64,000 nt of DNA, from assembly GCF_000701905.1 (NCBI RefSeq), contig NZ_JNKC01000009.1:54299-118298 (forward strand), read 5' to 3'. The notes below the pieces were generated by a model. It saw only the letters and a list, made by a program, of their open reading frames with translations. It was not told where the DNA came from and made no database searches. Of the stretch, positions 36,165 to 45,931 are shown in pieces (the stretch's first letter is position 1; every line of letters starts with the position of its first letter). Source of the DNA: Proteiniclasticum ruminis DSM 24773. Its GTDB lineage: Bacteria; Bacillota; Clostridia; Clostridiales; Clostridiaceae. The position numbers and the translations under genes were made by a program.

Positions 36165-37394
36165 ATGAGAATATTAGTAGTAGGTCAGGTGTTTTATCCG
36201 GACCATTTTAGAATCAATGATGTGGTGAAGGAACTGGCTAAAGACCATCAGGTAAAGATGGTAACTGGACTGCCGGATTATGATTTAGGGAAAGTGCCAA
36301 AAGAGTTCCGTCTCTTCAGGAGAAGACGAGAGAACTTCCACGGAGCAGAAGTCATAAGAGTTCCCATCATATCCAGAAGAAAAGGCCCAGTGTTCAGGAG
36401 TCTGAATTACATTTCTTATGCCCTGATGGGGTCATTCTATACTTTTTTTCTGAGAGAAAAGTATGATGTAGTGTTTTCCTTCCAGACTTCACCCATCACC
36501 ATGTTCCTTCCTGGGCTTGTTTATGCAAAAAAGAATAAGGTGCGCAGTGTGCTTTATACGCTGGATCTTTGGCCTGAATCTGTAAAGGCCATGTCCATCA
36601 GAGAAGGCACATTCTTTTTTGATTTGGTCCATAGGATGAGCAGTAGAATTTATAAAGGAGCCGACAAAGTTCTTGTGTCTTCGCCGTCCTTTATGGAGTA
36701 TCTCAAAGAAAAAATTGGCCTTTCATTCGATCGTATGGATTATTTACCTCAATACACGGATGAAATTGCTGAGGGAGAAGAACTTTTAAACTCTGAGGAG
36801 AAGGATCAGAAGAGTGTTGATGTGAGACTGGAAAAGCTGCGTACATTCACTTTCGCCGGAAATATAGGCTTCGTTCAGGACCTCGAAACGATAGTAGAAG
36901 CTGCGTCGAAGATCAAGGGAAAACCCTTTCAGATTCATATCGTCGGAAGTGGGTCCAACGAGGGCGCCATTCGTAATCTGGTCAGAAAGAAAAAAGTAGA
37001 GGAGCACTTCATTTTTCATGGACGAAAAGACCAAGAAGAAATGGATGATATTTACAAGTGTACCGATGTATGTCTTCTGACGTTAAGAAATGATGATTTT
37101 ATCGGAAGAACCATCCCCGGTAAGTTACAGACCTATATGGCCAAAGGAAAAGCCATCGCTGGAGCCATATCCTATGACAGCATGGATATCATCAAAGAGT
37201 CTGGCGCAGGATACTGTGTGGAGAGTGGGGATGCTTTAGGGCTAAGCCAAATTATGGTAAAATATATCAATGACGCGGATCTGGTCAGGTCCTGCGGAAG
37301 AAGAGCGTTTGAGTACTATGAGAATCATTTCAGAAAGGAAAACTTCATTCAGTCCTTGCTGAAACACTTAAAGGGAGAAGAGAAAAATGTTTAA
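36165..37394 (+). CDS. WbuB-like glycosyltransferase family 4
   Basis: A 409-residue GT-B enzyme starting MRILVVGQVFYPDHFRIND, with GLPDYDLGK, LYTLDLWPESVKA and FAGNIGFVQDLETIVEAA, a pattern typical of WbuB-type transferases. In Escherichia coli O26 a WbuB gene accompanies the genes for UDP-L-FucNAc, and here the next three genes are that set, so transfer of N-acetyl-L-fucosamine is the likely role. The start is ATG at 36165 behind GGAG. Overlaps capE by 8 bases. Confidence 0.82.
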   Translation: MRILVVGQVFYPDHFRINDVVKELAKDHQVKMVTGLPDYDLGKVPKEFRLFRRRRENFHGAEVIRVPIISRRKGPVFRSLNYISYALMGSFYTFFLREKYDVVFSFQTSPITMFLPGLVYAKKNKVRSVLYTLDLWPESVKAMSIREGTFFFDLVHRMSSRIYKGADKVLVSSPSFMEYLKEKIGLSFDRMDYLPQYTDEIAEGEELLNSEEKDQKSVDVRLEKLRTFTFAGNIGFVQDLETIVEAASKIKGKPFQIHIVGSGSNEGAIRNLVRKKKVEEHFIFHGRKDQEEMDDIYKCTDVCLLTLRNDDFIGRTIPGKLQTYMAKGKAIAGAISYDSMDIIKESGAGYCVESGDALGLSQIMVKYINDADLVRSCGRRAFEYYENHFRKENFIQSLLKHLKGEEKNV

Positions 37395-38406
37395 AGATAA
37401 GACACTGCTCATTACAGGTGGAACAGGCTCCTTCGGAAACGCGGTTCTAAGCCGTTTTCTAAAGACCGATATTAAGGAAATCAGAATTTTTTCTAGAGAT
37501 GAAAAAAAGCAGGATGATATGCGTAAACTGTATCATCATGACAAAATAAAGTTTTATATCGGAGATGTCCGTGACAGAAACAGCATCAAAGATGCCATGC
37601 ATGGTGTGGATTATATCTTCCACGCAGCAGCTTTGAAACAGGTGCCATCTTGTGAGTTCTTCCCCATGCAGGCCGTGCAGACGAATATTATTGGGACAGA
37701 CAATGTACTTTCTGTCGCCATCGAATCGGGTGTGAAGAAGGTCATCTGTCTTTCTACGGACAAAGCGGCTTATCCCATCAATGCCATGGGGATATCCAAA
37801 GCTATGATGGAAAAGGTGTTTGTGGCGAAGTCAAGAACAGTGAATCCAGAGAAAACCTTAATCTGTGGAACCAGATACGGGAACGTCATGGCCTCCAGAG
37901 GCTCTGTAATCCCCCTATTTGTGGAGCAGATCAAACAAGGTCTGCCTCTCACCATCACCAATCCAGACATGACGAGATATCTCATGTCTCTGGAAGAGGC
38001 TGTGGAGCTGGTTCTTTTTGCATTCCAGCATGGTCAGGCCGGTGATATCATGGTTCAGAAATCTCCCGCATCCACCATCATGGATCTGGCCATAGCGGTG
38101 AAAGAACTGTTCCATGTGGACAATGAGATTAAGATCATCGGGACCAGACACGGGGAGAAAGTGTATGAAACCCTTCTGACAAAAGAGGAGTTTCATGTTG
38201 CAGAAGATCTGAAAGACTTTTATCGCGTGCCAGCAGACCAAAGAGATCTCAACTATGACAAGTATTTTGTAGAAGGAGTCGAAGAAAGACTGGAGGAAGA
38301 GTATACTTCCCATAATACGTACAGACTCACAGTGGAAGAAGTAAAAGAGAAGCTTCTTCAGCTGGAGTACATTCAAAATGAGCTTAAAGGATGGGATAAG
38401 CAGTGA
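37387..38406 (+). CDS. capE: UDP-GlcNAc 4,6-dehydratase/5-epimerase CapE (FnlA)
   Basis: A 339-residue short-chain dehydrogenase that begins UDP-N-acetyl-L-fucosamine synthesis by dehydrating and C5-epimerising UDP-GlcNAc. TGGTGSFGNAVL binds the cofactor. The catalytic site reads AMGISK, a Met-x3-Lys in place of the common Tyr-x3-Lys, which is a known mark of CapE/FnlA. AAALKQVPSCEFFP and ITNPDMTRYLMS also fit. It overlaps both neighbours by a few bases, so translation is likely coupled. Confidence 0.9.
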   Translation: MFKDKTLLITGGTGSFGNAVLSRFLKTDIKEIRIFSRDEKKQDDMRKLYHHDKIKFYIGDVRDRNSIKDAMHGVDYIFHAAALKQVPSCEFFPMQAVQTNIIGTDNVLSVAIESGVKKVICLSTDKAAYPINAMGISKAMMEKVFVAKSRTVNPEKTLICGTRYGNVMASRGSVIPLFVEQIKQGLPLTITNPDMTRYLMSLEEAVELVLFAFQHGQAGDIMVQKSPASTIMDLAIAVKELFHVDNEIKIIGTRHGEKVYETLLTKEEFHVAEDLKDFYRVPADQRDLNYDKYFVEGVEERLEEEYTSHNTYRLTVEEVKEKLLQLEYIQNELKGWDKQ

Positions 38407-39521
38407 AGGTAGTAGTAACAGGAGCCAAGGGCTTTGTTGGAAAGAATCTAGTCAGTGAGCTAAAAAACAGAGGGTATGAGAATATTTTCGAATATGATAC
38501 GACTTCCTCTAAAGAAGATCTGGAACGCGCACTGGCAGATTGTGATTTTATCTATCATCTTGCAGGGGTGAACAGACCAGTTCACCAGGAAGAGTTTATG
38601 GAGGGAAATTTTGGATTCACCAGTGAGGTCCTGAGTATCTTAACGAAGCACAAGCACTACCCACCCATACTCATCACGTCATCCATCCAGGCAGAACTGG
38701 ACAACGAATACGGAAAGAGCAAGAAGGCGGGAGAAGACCTTCTTTTCTCCTATGGCAATGAAAATAATACAAAAGTGTATGTGTACCGTCTTGCCAACCT
38801 TTTTGGCAAATGGTCCCGCCCAAACTACAACAGTGTGGTAGCTACCTTCTGTCATAAGATTGCAAGAGATGAGGCCATTGAAATCTATAACCCAGAGGCC
38901 CTTTTGAGGCTCTCCTACATCGATGATGTGGTGGAAGAGTTCATTGGCGCATTAGAAGGAAGAGGGACTAAGGACCCAGATGCATCTCAGTTCTATAAGG
39001 TACCAGTAGAACATGAAATTCTGCTTGTAAACCTGGCAGATATGATCAGAAGCTTTAAGGAAAGCCGAAAGAGCCACTATATTCCTTCTATGGGAGACCC
39101 ACTTCAGAAAAAGATGTACAGTACTTATCTCAGCTATCTTCCAGAGGATGATTTCTCTTATCCATTAAAGATGAATGTGGATGCCCGAGGCTCTTTTACC
39201 GAGTTTTTGAAGACATCAGCCTATGGCCAAGTATCCATCAATGTATCAAAACCGGGTATCACAAAGGGGAACCATTGGCACCATACGAAAAATGAGAAAT
39301 TCCTTGTGGTATCCGGAGAAGGACTGATCCGCTTCCGGAAACTTGAGGAAACGAATGTGATTGAATATCGAGTGTCCGGGGAAAGACTTGAGGTTGTGGA
39401 TATCCCTACTGGATATACGCATTCCATCGTGAATGTGGGGGATGTGGATTTGGTCACCGTCATGTGGGCCAATGAAACCTTTGATCCTGAGAAACCAGAC
39501 ACATTCTTCCTGGAGGTGTAA
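38403..39521 (+). CDS. capF: Bifunctional reductase/epimerase CapF (FnlB)
   Basis: A 372-residue two-domain enzyme: an N-terminal SDR domain (VTGAKGFVGKNLVSEL, about residues 1-250) and a C-terminal cupin (NHWHHTKNEKFLVVSGEG, with metal-binding histidines). In UDP-L-FucNAc synthesis the cupin epimerises C3 and the SDR domain reduces C4, giving UDP-N-acetyl-L-talosamine-type product. Both domains are complete. Its ATGA overlaps the capE stop. Confidence 0.9.
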   Translation: MKVVVTGAKGFVGKNLVSELKNRGYENIFEYDTTSSKEDLERALADCDFIYHLAGVNRPVHQEEFMEGNFGFTSEVLSILTKHKHYPPILITSSIQAELDNEYGKSKKAGEDLLFSYGNENNTKVYVYRLANLFGKWSRPNYNSVVATFCHKIARDEAIEIYNPEALLRLSYIDDVVEEFIGALEGRGTKDPDASQFYKVPVEHEILLVNLADMIRSFKESRKSHYIPSMGDPLQKKMYSTYLSYLPEDDFSYPLKMNVDARGSFTEFLKTSAYGQVSINVSKPGITKGNHWHHTKNEKFLVVSGEGLIRFRKLEETNVIEYRVSGERLEVVDIPTGYTHSIVNVGDVDLVTVMWANETFDPEKPDTFFLEV

Positions 39522-39523
39522 CG

Positions 39524-40651
39524 ATGAAAAAATTGAAAGTAATGACTGTGGTGGGAACCCGCCCTGAGATCATAAGACTCTCAGCTGTGATTCACGCTTT
39601 GGAGAAATCTGAAGCCATGGAGCATATTCTTGTTCATACAGGCCAGAACTATGATTATGAGCTGAATGAAGTGTTCTTCAGTGATTTTAAATTAAGAAAG
39701 CCGGACCACTTTTTGGATGCTGCAGTGGGTGGCCCAGTGGAGACCATTGGCAATATCCTTGTGAAAATCGATCCAATTTTGGAAAAAGAAAAGCCTGATG
39801 CATTCCTGGTACTGGGAGATACCAACAGCTGTCTTTGTGCCATTGCGGCCAAAAGAAGACAAATTCCTATTTTCCATATGGAAGCCGGAAACCGCTGCTT
39901 TGATCAGCGTGTACCGGAAGAAACCAATCGGAAGATTGTAGACCATACAGCGGACATCAACCTTACTTATAGTGATATTGCAAGAGAGTATCTTCTTCGG
40001 GAAGGTCTTCCAGCGGATCGAATCATCAAAACAGGCAGCCCTATGTTTGAGGTTCTAAACTCCAGAGAAAAAGACATCAGAAATTCTGATGTGCTGGAAC
40101 GGCTGGACTTAAAGGAAGGAGAATACTTTGTGGTCTCTGCCCATAGAGATGAGAATATCAATTCCGATGAGAACTTCAGAGATCTCATCGACAGCTTGAA
40201 TGCCGTTGCTGCACTCTATGAACTGCCTGTCATTGTCAGCACTCACCCAAGGACAAAGAAGATGCTGGAAGCAAAAGGCATTGTGATGCATGAGAAGGTT
40301 CAGCTTTTGAAGCCTTTAGGATTCAATGACTACAACAAACTTCAGATCTATGCGAAAGCAGTGCTGAGTGACAGTGGAACCATCAGTGAGGAGTCTTCTA
40401 TTCTCGGATTCAGAGCGCTCAATATCCGGCAGGCTCATGAGCGTCCTGAAGCCATGGAAGAAGCATCCGTCATGATGGTAGGCCTCAAAAAGGAGAGAAT
40501 CCTTCAAGGGCTAAGCGTTCTGGAAACTCAGGATGCAGGTACACTGAGACATGTATCAGACTACAGTATGCCCAATGTTTCTGAAAAGGTGCTGCGCATC
40601 ATTCTTTCCTATACAGATTATGTCAACCGTGTGGTTTGGCAGAAAAAATAG
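39524..40651 (+). CDS. capG: UDP-N-acetyl-L-fucosamine synthase CapG (FnlC)
   Basis: A 375-residue member of the UDP-GlcNAc 2-epimerase (WecB) family. VVGTRPEIIRLSAVIHAL at the N-terminus and FHMEAGNRCFDQRVPEETN (the conserved E and D/R residues) are present. Next to capE and capF, it should carry out the final C2 epimerisation to UDP-L-FucNAc rather than make ManNAc. It starts 2 bases after the capF stop. Confidence 0.9.
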   Translation: MKKLKVMTVVGTRPEIIRLSAVIHALEKSEAMEHILVHTGQNYDYELNEVFFSDFKLRKPDHFLDAAVGGPVETIGNILVKIDPILEKEKPDAFLVLGDTNSCLCAIAAKRRQIPIFHMEAGNRCFDQRVPEETNRKIVDHTADINLTYSDIAREYLLREGLPADRIIKTGSPMFEVLNSREKDIRNSDVLERLDLKEGEYFVVSAHRDENINSDENFRDLIDSLNAVAALYELPVIVSTHPRTKKMLEAKGIVMHEKVQLLKPLGFNDYNKLQIYAKAVLSDSGTISEESSILGFRALNIRQAHERPEAMEEASVMMVGLKKERILQGLSVLETQDAGTLRHVSDYSMPNVSEKVLRIILSYTDYVNRVVWQKK

Positions 40652-40786
40652 AAAAGAGCCAGAGCTTATGATCCATCAGAGCTTTGCACCTAACCGCCAT
40701 GTGTGGATGTTAGGAAAGATTTGAAAAATATATCTTTAATGGGTGGAATGGACGCTTTTTTAAGGTGTATGGAAAGGGGAAGACCG

Positions 40787-42001
40787 ATGAAAGTTTTACA
40801 GATCAATTCCGTTTGTGGTATCCGAAGTACTGGAAGAATTGCTTCGGATATCCATCAGCTTCTCATTGAAAAAGGACACGAAGGTGTCATTGCCTATGGC
40901 CAGCTGGAAGCTAAAAATTGTGACAGAACCATTAAAATCGGATCTAAAAAAGATCTATATGTTCATGGAATCATGTCCAGAGCCTTTGATCGGCATGGTT
41001 TTGGTTCGAAGAAAGCGACGGAGGAGTTTCTTCAGGAAGTGGAGAGCTATCAGCCAGACCTCATTCATCTTCATAACATACATGGCTACTACCTCCACGT
41101 GGGGCTTCTTTTTGAGTACATCAAAAAAAGAGGGATTCCTGTAGTGTGGACTCTCCATGACTGTTGGAGCTTTACCGGACACTGCGCGTATTTTGATTTT
41201 GTTGGCTGTGAGAAGTGGAAAACAGGATGTCATGCGTGTCCTCAGAAAAAAAGCTATCCTGCGAGTCTTATCCTGGACCAGTCTAAGAGAAATTATGAGG
41301 ATAAGAAAGAGCTTTTCCAAGGTGTGAGAAACCTTACTTTTGTCACCCCTTCTCACTGGCTGCAAGGTCTTCTGAAAGAATCCTATCTCGGAGGGTATAA
41401 ATCTGTTGTCATTCCGAACGGGATTGATTTAAGCACGTTCAGACCGGCTGAAAGTGATTTTAAAAAGAAACATCAGCTGGAAGGAAAGTTTGTCATGCTG
41501 ATGGTGAGTTCTGAGTGGACACCGCGTAAGGGACTAAAATATCTGCTGGAATTTCAGAAATCCATGAAAGAGGACGAAAAGCTTGTGCTGGTAGGCCTTA
41601 CGGAGGAGCTGAAGAAAGAACTTCCAGATTCCATTGTAAAGATTACGAGAACCGACCATGTGAAAGAACTGGCGGAGATTTATGCCTCCTGCGATGTTCT
41701 TCTGAATCCCACCTTGGAAGATAATTTCCCGACAACAAATCTGGAAGCTTTGGCTTGCGGTACCCCTGTCATCACCTTCAGAACCGGCGGAAGCCCAGAA
41801 GCTGTGGATGAACAGACAGGGATCGTCATCGAGCAAGGCAATCTGGAGGAGCTGAGGGATGCGGTGGATCTCATGAGAAAAAAAGGAAAGGCTCATTATA
41901 GCGGACAAGCCAGAAAGAGAGCAGAAGACCTTTATGCAAGAGAAGATCGCTACAAAGACTACATTGCACTATATGAGGGTATTTTAAGAGAATACCGTTG
42001 A
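40787..42001 (+). CDS. Glycosyltransferase family 4
   Basis: A 404-residue GT-B enzyme. LHNIHGYYLHVGLLFEYI and TLHDCWSFTGHCAYF, with nearby cysteines (GCEKW, GCHACPQ), are typical of the WcaC-like branch of GT4. IPNGIDLSTFRP and PTLEDNFPTTNLEALACG form the donor domain with both glutamates. ATG at 40787 is chosen over the longer frame from 40703 because AAGGGG lies 7 bases upstream. Confidence 0.87.
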   Translation: MKVLQINSVCGIRSTGRIASDIHQLLIEKGHEGVIAYGQLEAKNCDRTIKIGSKKDLYVHGIMSRAFDRHGFGSKKATEEFLQEVESYQPDLIHLHNIHGYYLHVGLLFEYIKKRGIPVVWTLHDCWSFTGHCAYFDFVGCEKWKTGCHACPQKKSYPASLILDQSKRNYEDKKELFQGVRNLTFVTPSHWLQGLLKESYLGGYKSVVIPNGIDLSTFRPAESDFKKKHQLEGKFVMLMVSSEWTPRKGLKYLLEFQKSMKEDEKLVLVGLTEELKKELPDSIVKITRTDHVKELAEIYASCDVLLNPTLEDNFPTTNLEALACGTPVITFRTGGSPEAVDEQTGIVIEQGNLEELRDAVDLMRKKGKAHYSGQARKRAEDLYAREDRYKDYIALYEGILREYR

Positions 42002-42023
42002 CCATACAAACACAGGAGGACAT

Positions 42024-43208
42024 ATGCTTTACTTAACATTATTCATTGGACTTGCCGGAGCCTTTTATCTGCAGGACAAAATGAAAGCCGCAAAGCTGTA
42101 CACCATCTTCCTGACAATTCTGGCTGCATTCCGTTATGGGATTGGCGCAGATTATTTTGCTTATGAATTTCTCTACAAGCAGCTGAAACCCTTCGTGATT
42201 CCAGAAATTCTGTTCGGTACAGAAAAACAGGAAGTGGGATTCAGAGCCCTTGGATCGTTCATCAAGACCTTTGGGCTGAGCTATCAGACCTATGTGGCCA
42301 TTTTGGCTGCTATTACGCTGTATTATATCTACCGGATCTGTGTCCGGTACTCTAAAAATCCGATGCTCTCCATGGTCATCTACTACGCCTTTTTCTACTT
42401 CGTCTGGGTTTACAGCGGATTAAGACAAGGTCTGGCCATGTCTGTGGGCGCTTTCTATCTGCTGGAAGCACTTAGGAGCGATACAATTGAAAAAAGAAAA
42501 GAGTTTTACAAAGCGTCGATACTCCTGCTCACAATACACACTTCCAGTATTATTTTTATGGTGTTCTATGTATTGGTTCGATTCATTCCATGGAATAGAA
42601 AATGGATGATGCTGACCATTGCCGCCAGTATTTTATTTGCTTTCATCCCTCTAGGGAACCTGGTGGAGATGCTCAGTGAGAAAATCCCTTTTCTTCTGAG
42701 ACTGTCTTATTACTTGGATGATGCATTTACGTTAAAGGAGCTATTCAGCATTCAGGTGTTAGCAAGACTGGGTCTTCTTAGCATTGTGCTGTACTACTAC
42801 AACGAGCTTTCCTTGGTTTCACCCATGATGAAGAAGATTGCCGATGTGTATCTTCTGAGTTTTGTGTTTTACTTCTTGCTTCAGTTTTCTGAACTTACTG
42901 CGGCTAGGATTGCAGTGTACGGAAGACTCATGGAAATCATTATATTTACACGAATTGTTTATCTCCGACGTCCGAAACTGGAGGGTACCGTATTTCTTCT
43001 AGGGCTTCTGCTGTTGACCTCCTTTTATTTTGTAAAGGAAGTAGAAACCATGAAAGAGCAGTCCGGCCTGATCATTCTGGATAAAGAGTGGGTACCGTAT
43101 ATTTCTGTTTTCACAAAAGAAGAGCAGTATTATAATACTTATTTCTATTACATTATGCATTATGTCGGGAAAGATCCCACACCAAGAAATTACCATATGA
43201 GAGAATAA
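42024..43208 (+). CDS. EpsG-like polysaccharide polymerase
   Basis: A 394-residue multi-span membrane protein. The N-terminal block FRYGIGADYFAYEFLYKQ and the YSGLRQGLAMSVGAFYLLEAL segment match EpsG-type polymerases. It probably polymerises the repeat unit of the second polysaccharide in Wzy fashion. AGGAGG lies before the ATG. Followed 47 bases later by the flippase. Confidence 0.82.
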   Translation: MLYLTLFIGLAGAFYLQDKMKAAKLYTIFLTILAAFRYGIGADYFAYEFLYKQLKPFVIPEILFGTEKQEVGFRALGSFIKTFGLSYQTYVAILAAITLYYIYRICVRYSKNPMLSMVIYYAFFYFVWVYSGLRQGLAMSVGAFYLLEALRSDTIEKRKEFYKASILLLTIHTSSIIFMVFYVLVRFIPWNRKWMMLTIAASILFAFIPLGNLVEMLSEKIPFLLRLSYYLDDAFTLKELFSIQVLARLGLLSIVLYYYNELSLVSPMMKKIADVYLLSFVFYFLLQFSELTAARIAVYGRLMEIIIFTRIVYLRRPKLEGTVFLLGLLLLTSFYFVKEVETMKEQSGLIILDKEWVPYISVFTKEEQYYNTYFYYIMHYVGKDPTPRNYHMRE

Positions 43209-43255
43209 CATTTACTTTGAAATGAACGGATTTTTGTATCCGGAGGATAGAACAG

Positions 43256-44776
43256 ATGAAAAAAAACATTGCCATCATTATTCTGATCACGCTCTTTACA
43301 AAAGCCCTGGGGTTTGTAAGAGAGATTGTGCTTACGTACTTTTTCGGGGCAACAGCCATATCTGATGTGTATCTCATTGCCCAGACCATTCCCACGACGC
43401 TGTTTGCTTTAGTGGGCACGGGACTTGCTACTACATTTATTCCCATCTTCAGTAAAGTGGAAACGGAAGAGGGGGAAGAAAGTGCTTTGCGCTTTTCGTC
43501 CAATGTGATGAATCTTGTACTGGTCATCTGCAGCGTGCTCATTCTGATTGTACTGATTTTTACCCCGCAAGTGGTGAAAGTCTTTGCTAGAGGTTTTAGA
43601 GGGGAGACCCTTTCTCTGGCAGTTACCTTTACAAGAATCAGTATTTTCGGGATTTATTTCACGTCTTTGGTGTATATTCTGAATGCATATCTTCAGCTGA
43701 AAGACGAGTTTATCATCCCAGCACTCATCAGCTTGCCCATGAATCTTGTACTGATTATGTTTTATGCGGCTGCAAGCAGGTTTGGGAACATTCTTCTGGG
43801 CTATGGCTTATTCTTTTCCATTCTGATTCAGTTTGTCTTTATTCTGCCATCTGTCATGAAGAATAGGTTCAAGTATTATGCACTACTAAGCCATAAAAAC
43901 CGTTATGTCAGAGAAATGCTGATTTTGGCTGTGCCAGTCATCATCGGTACCTCGGTGAACCAGCTGAATGTTCTTGTGGATAAAAATATTGCATCCACCA
44001 TCATTGAAGGCGGCATCTCTGCGCTGAACTATGCAGACCGGCTCAGTGGACTGGTCTATGGACTCTTTGTCATCCCCATCATCACTGTGATTTTTCCCAC
44101 CATTTCTAAAATGGTGGTGGAGCATAATGAGGAAGGAATGAATAAAGTCGTCAATGAGTCTCTGGTCTCCATGGGGCTTCTCATTATTCCTGCTTCCGTT
44201 GGCGCCATGGTTCTTGCAAGACCTATCGTAGAATTTCTGTTTTTACGAGGTGAGTTTGATGTACAGGCAGCAGTACTGACCTCCCAGGCACTCTTTTACT
44301 ATGCCATCAGTATGCTGGCCTATGGGGTAAGAGATGTCTTTACGAGGGTCTTTTATGCTAGTAACGATACAAAGACACCAACCATCAATGGCGTCGTTGG
44401 TGTGGTGACAAATATCGTTTTGAATCTCATTTTATCCAGATTCATGGGGATTGCAGGTTTGGCGCTGGCCACAAGTATTTCTGCCATATTCACAGCGGTG
44501 CTTTTATACAGAAGTCTCAAAAAGAAATCCATGGAACTCTCCTTTAAATCAAGTCTTATGAAAATGATTAAAATTACTGGGGCGGCTCTGCTCATGGGTG
44601 CTTTGGCGAAATTCTCTTACCCTGTATTCCTGTCTAAAGCTGGAAGCAGTCTAGGGCTGATCTTCTCCATCGTGGTGGCAGGTGCCCTATACCTTCTTCT
44701 GATCTGGCTCTTTAAAATTGAAGAGGTGGAGAAATTGAAGGATATCGTGAAAAACAAGCTGAAAAATAGAAAATAG
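43256..44776 (+). CDS. MurJ-family lipid-linked oligosaccharide flippase
   Basis: A 506-residue MOP-superfamily membrane protein with about 14 hydrophobic segments. TKALGFVREIVLTYFFGATAISDVYLIAQ, then VNQLNVLVDKNIA and LLIIPASVGAMVLARPIVEFLF, are MurJ/MviN signatures. In this operon it probably flips the second repeat unit rather than lipid II, filling the Wzx role, but a peptidoglycan role cannot be excluded. CGGAGG precedes the ATG. Confidence 0.85.
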   Translation: MKKNIAIIILITLFTKALGFVREIVLTYFFGATAISDVYLIAQTIPTTLFALVGTGLATTFIPIFSKVETEEGEESALRFSSNVMNLVLVICSVLILIVLIFTPQVVKVFARGFRGETLSLAVTFTRISIFGIYFTSLVYILNAYLQLKDEFIIPALISLPMNLVLIMFYAAASRFGNILLGYGLFFSILIQFVFILPSVMKNRFKYYALLSHKNRYVREMLILAVPVIIGTSVNQLNVLVDKNIASTIIEGGISALNYADRLSGLVYGLFVIPIITVIFPTISKMVVEHNEEGMNKVVNESLVSMGLLIIPASVGAMVLARPIVEFLFLRGEFDVQAAVLTSQALFYYAISMLAYGVRDVFTRVFYASNDTKTPTINGVVGVVTNIVLNLILSRFMGIAGLALATSISAIFTAVLLYRSLKKKSMELSFKSSLMKMIKITGAALLMGALAKFSYPVFLSKAGSSLGLIFSIVVAGALYLLLIWLFKIEEVEKLKDIVKNKLKNRK

Positions 44777-44803
44777 AAAATAGAAAATGAAAATAGAAGA
44801 TTG
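44770..44803 (+). repeat. Short tandem AAAATAG repeats
   Basis: Four near copies of AAAATAG begin at the 3' end of the flippase gene and run across its stop codon. A slippage-prone purine run with no clear function. Confidence 0.7.
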
Positions 44804-44898
44804 AAACCTATAATCATGTGTTTTCCACCTGGTCAATAAGAAGGAAAACGCTAGTAATATAAGGAACCTGCAGCAGCGCTGGCAAGAAGGAGACAAGG

Positions 44899-45687
44899 AT
44901 GAAGACAATCGATCATAGTCGCTTAAAGGAGATTCAGGTGGAAATCCTGGATTGTGTAGATGAGTTTTGCAAGAAAGAGGGATTGGGGTATTTTCTAGGG
45001 TATGGGACACTCATTGGTGCCGTGAGACACGAAGGATATATTCCTTGGGATGATGATATAGATCTTGTGATGAAAAGGGAAGAGTATGAAAAGTTCATCG
45101 AAAGGTTCAATCGTTCCCAGTCTCTTTATCAGGTGTATACCTGCCATAACACCAAGTGGTTTCCATTTCCCTATGCCAAGGTGGCAAAAACGGACACGGT
45201 GCTCATGGAAGAAAATGACAATATGACAGAAGAAATTGGTGTGAACATCGACCTTTTTCCCTTAGATTATCTGCCACAAGATCTCAAAGTGCAGAAAAAG
45301 ATGAAGATGCTCTATCAATACCTGATGCTGAAATCCATCAGGATTCATGAAAAGCGATCTTTTGTAAAAAATCTGATTCTTAGAGTGGGAAAGATTCTTT
45401 TAAAAAGCAAGAGCGCCCACAGCATTGCCTTGCAAATGGACAGGCTAGCCAAGGAAGCACCAAAAGTGGAAGACCGGATGGGCAACCTTGTGTTTACAGA
45501 CAATAGCACAGATTGTGCCTCTTCATCAGCCTTTGCCAGCAGTCTACTAGGAAAGTTTGAAGGAAAGACCTATCCTATTCCTGAAGGATATGATGAGTGG
45601 CTCCAAAACAATTATGGGGAGTATATGCAGCTTCCGAAAGAGGAAAACAGAATCAGTCATCATCAGTTCATCGCTTACGAGAAATAG
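44899..45687 (+). CDS. licD: LicD-type phosphocholine transferase
   Basis: A 262-residue LicD-family enzyme of the nucleotidyltransferase fold that transfers phosphocholine from CDP-choline to a sugar of a surface polymer. The signature YGTLIGAVRHEGYIPWDDDIDL, in two adjoining parts, contains the metal-binding aspartates; FPFPYAKVAKTDT and GVNIDLFPLDYLP follow. It heads the lic gene group that supplies its donor. AAGGAGA lies before the ATG. Confidence 0.92.
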   Translation: MKTIDHSRLKEIQVEILDCVDEFCKKEGLGYFLGYGTLIGAVRHEGYIPWDDDIDLVMKREEYEKFIERFNRSQSLYQVYTCHNTKWFPFPYAKVAKTDTVLMEENDNMTEEIGVNIDLFPLDYLPQDLKVQKKMKMLYQYLMLKSIRIHEKRSFVKNLILRVGKILLKSKSAHSIALQMDRLAKEAPKVEDRMGNLVFTDNSTDCASSSAFASSLLGKFEGKTYPIPEGYDEWLQNNYGEYMQLPKEENRISHHQFIAYEK

Positions 45688-45702
45688 GGGAGACTAAAAA
45701 AA

Positions 45703-45746
45703 GAAAGAGGACAGTGCCCATGGAGATGGTTGCGCTGTCCTCTTTC
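45703..45746. repeat. Long inverted repeat between licD and the fusion gene
   Basis: GAAAGAGGACAG (45703-45714) and CTGTCCTCTTTC (45735-45746) form a perfect 12-bp stem, with CCCAT and ATGG able to pair further inside. The A-run is on the left, so as a terminator it suits the minus strand, where no gene ends; it may instead adjust lic expression. Confidence 0.7.
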
Positions 45747-45931
45747 TACTTTGATCATCTTCATCTGGAATCAGATGGGTTCATGCTCTCCGAGGGCGAC
45801 ATTTGGAAAAGTCATGGAAAAAGGGAAGGATTGTGAAATTATTTTCCTTTGTAACCAGATCGTTATTGATTCGTCTTATACATCCCTGTATACTACTCTT
45901 TGTGTTCACTAAAATGAATTTGGAGGCGCTG

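Noticed and set aside
45703..45746. Perfect 12-bp hairpin as a terminator of licD
   Set aside because: There is no T-run on the plus strand after the stem; recorded only as an inverted repeat.
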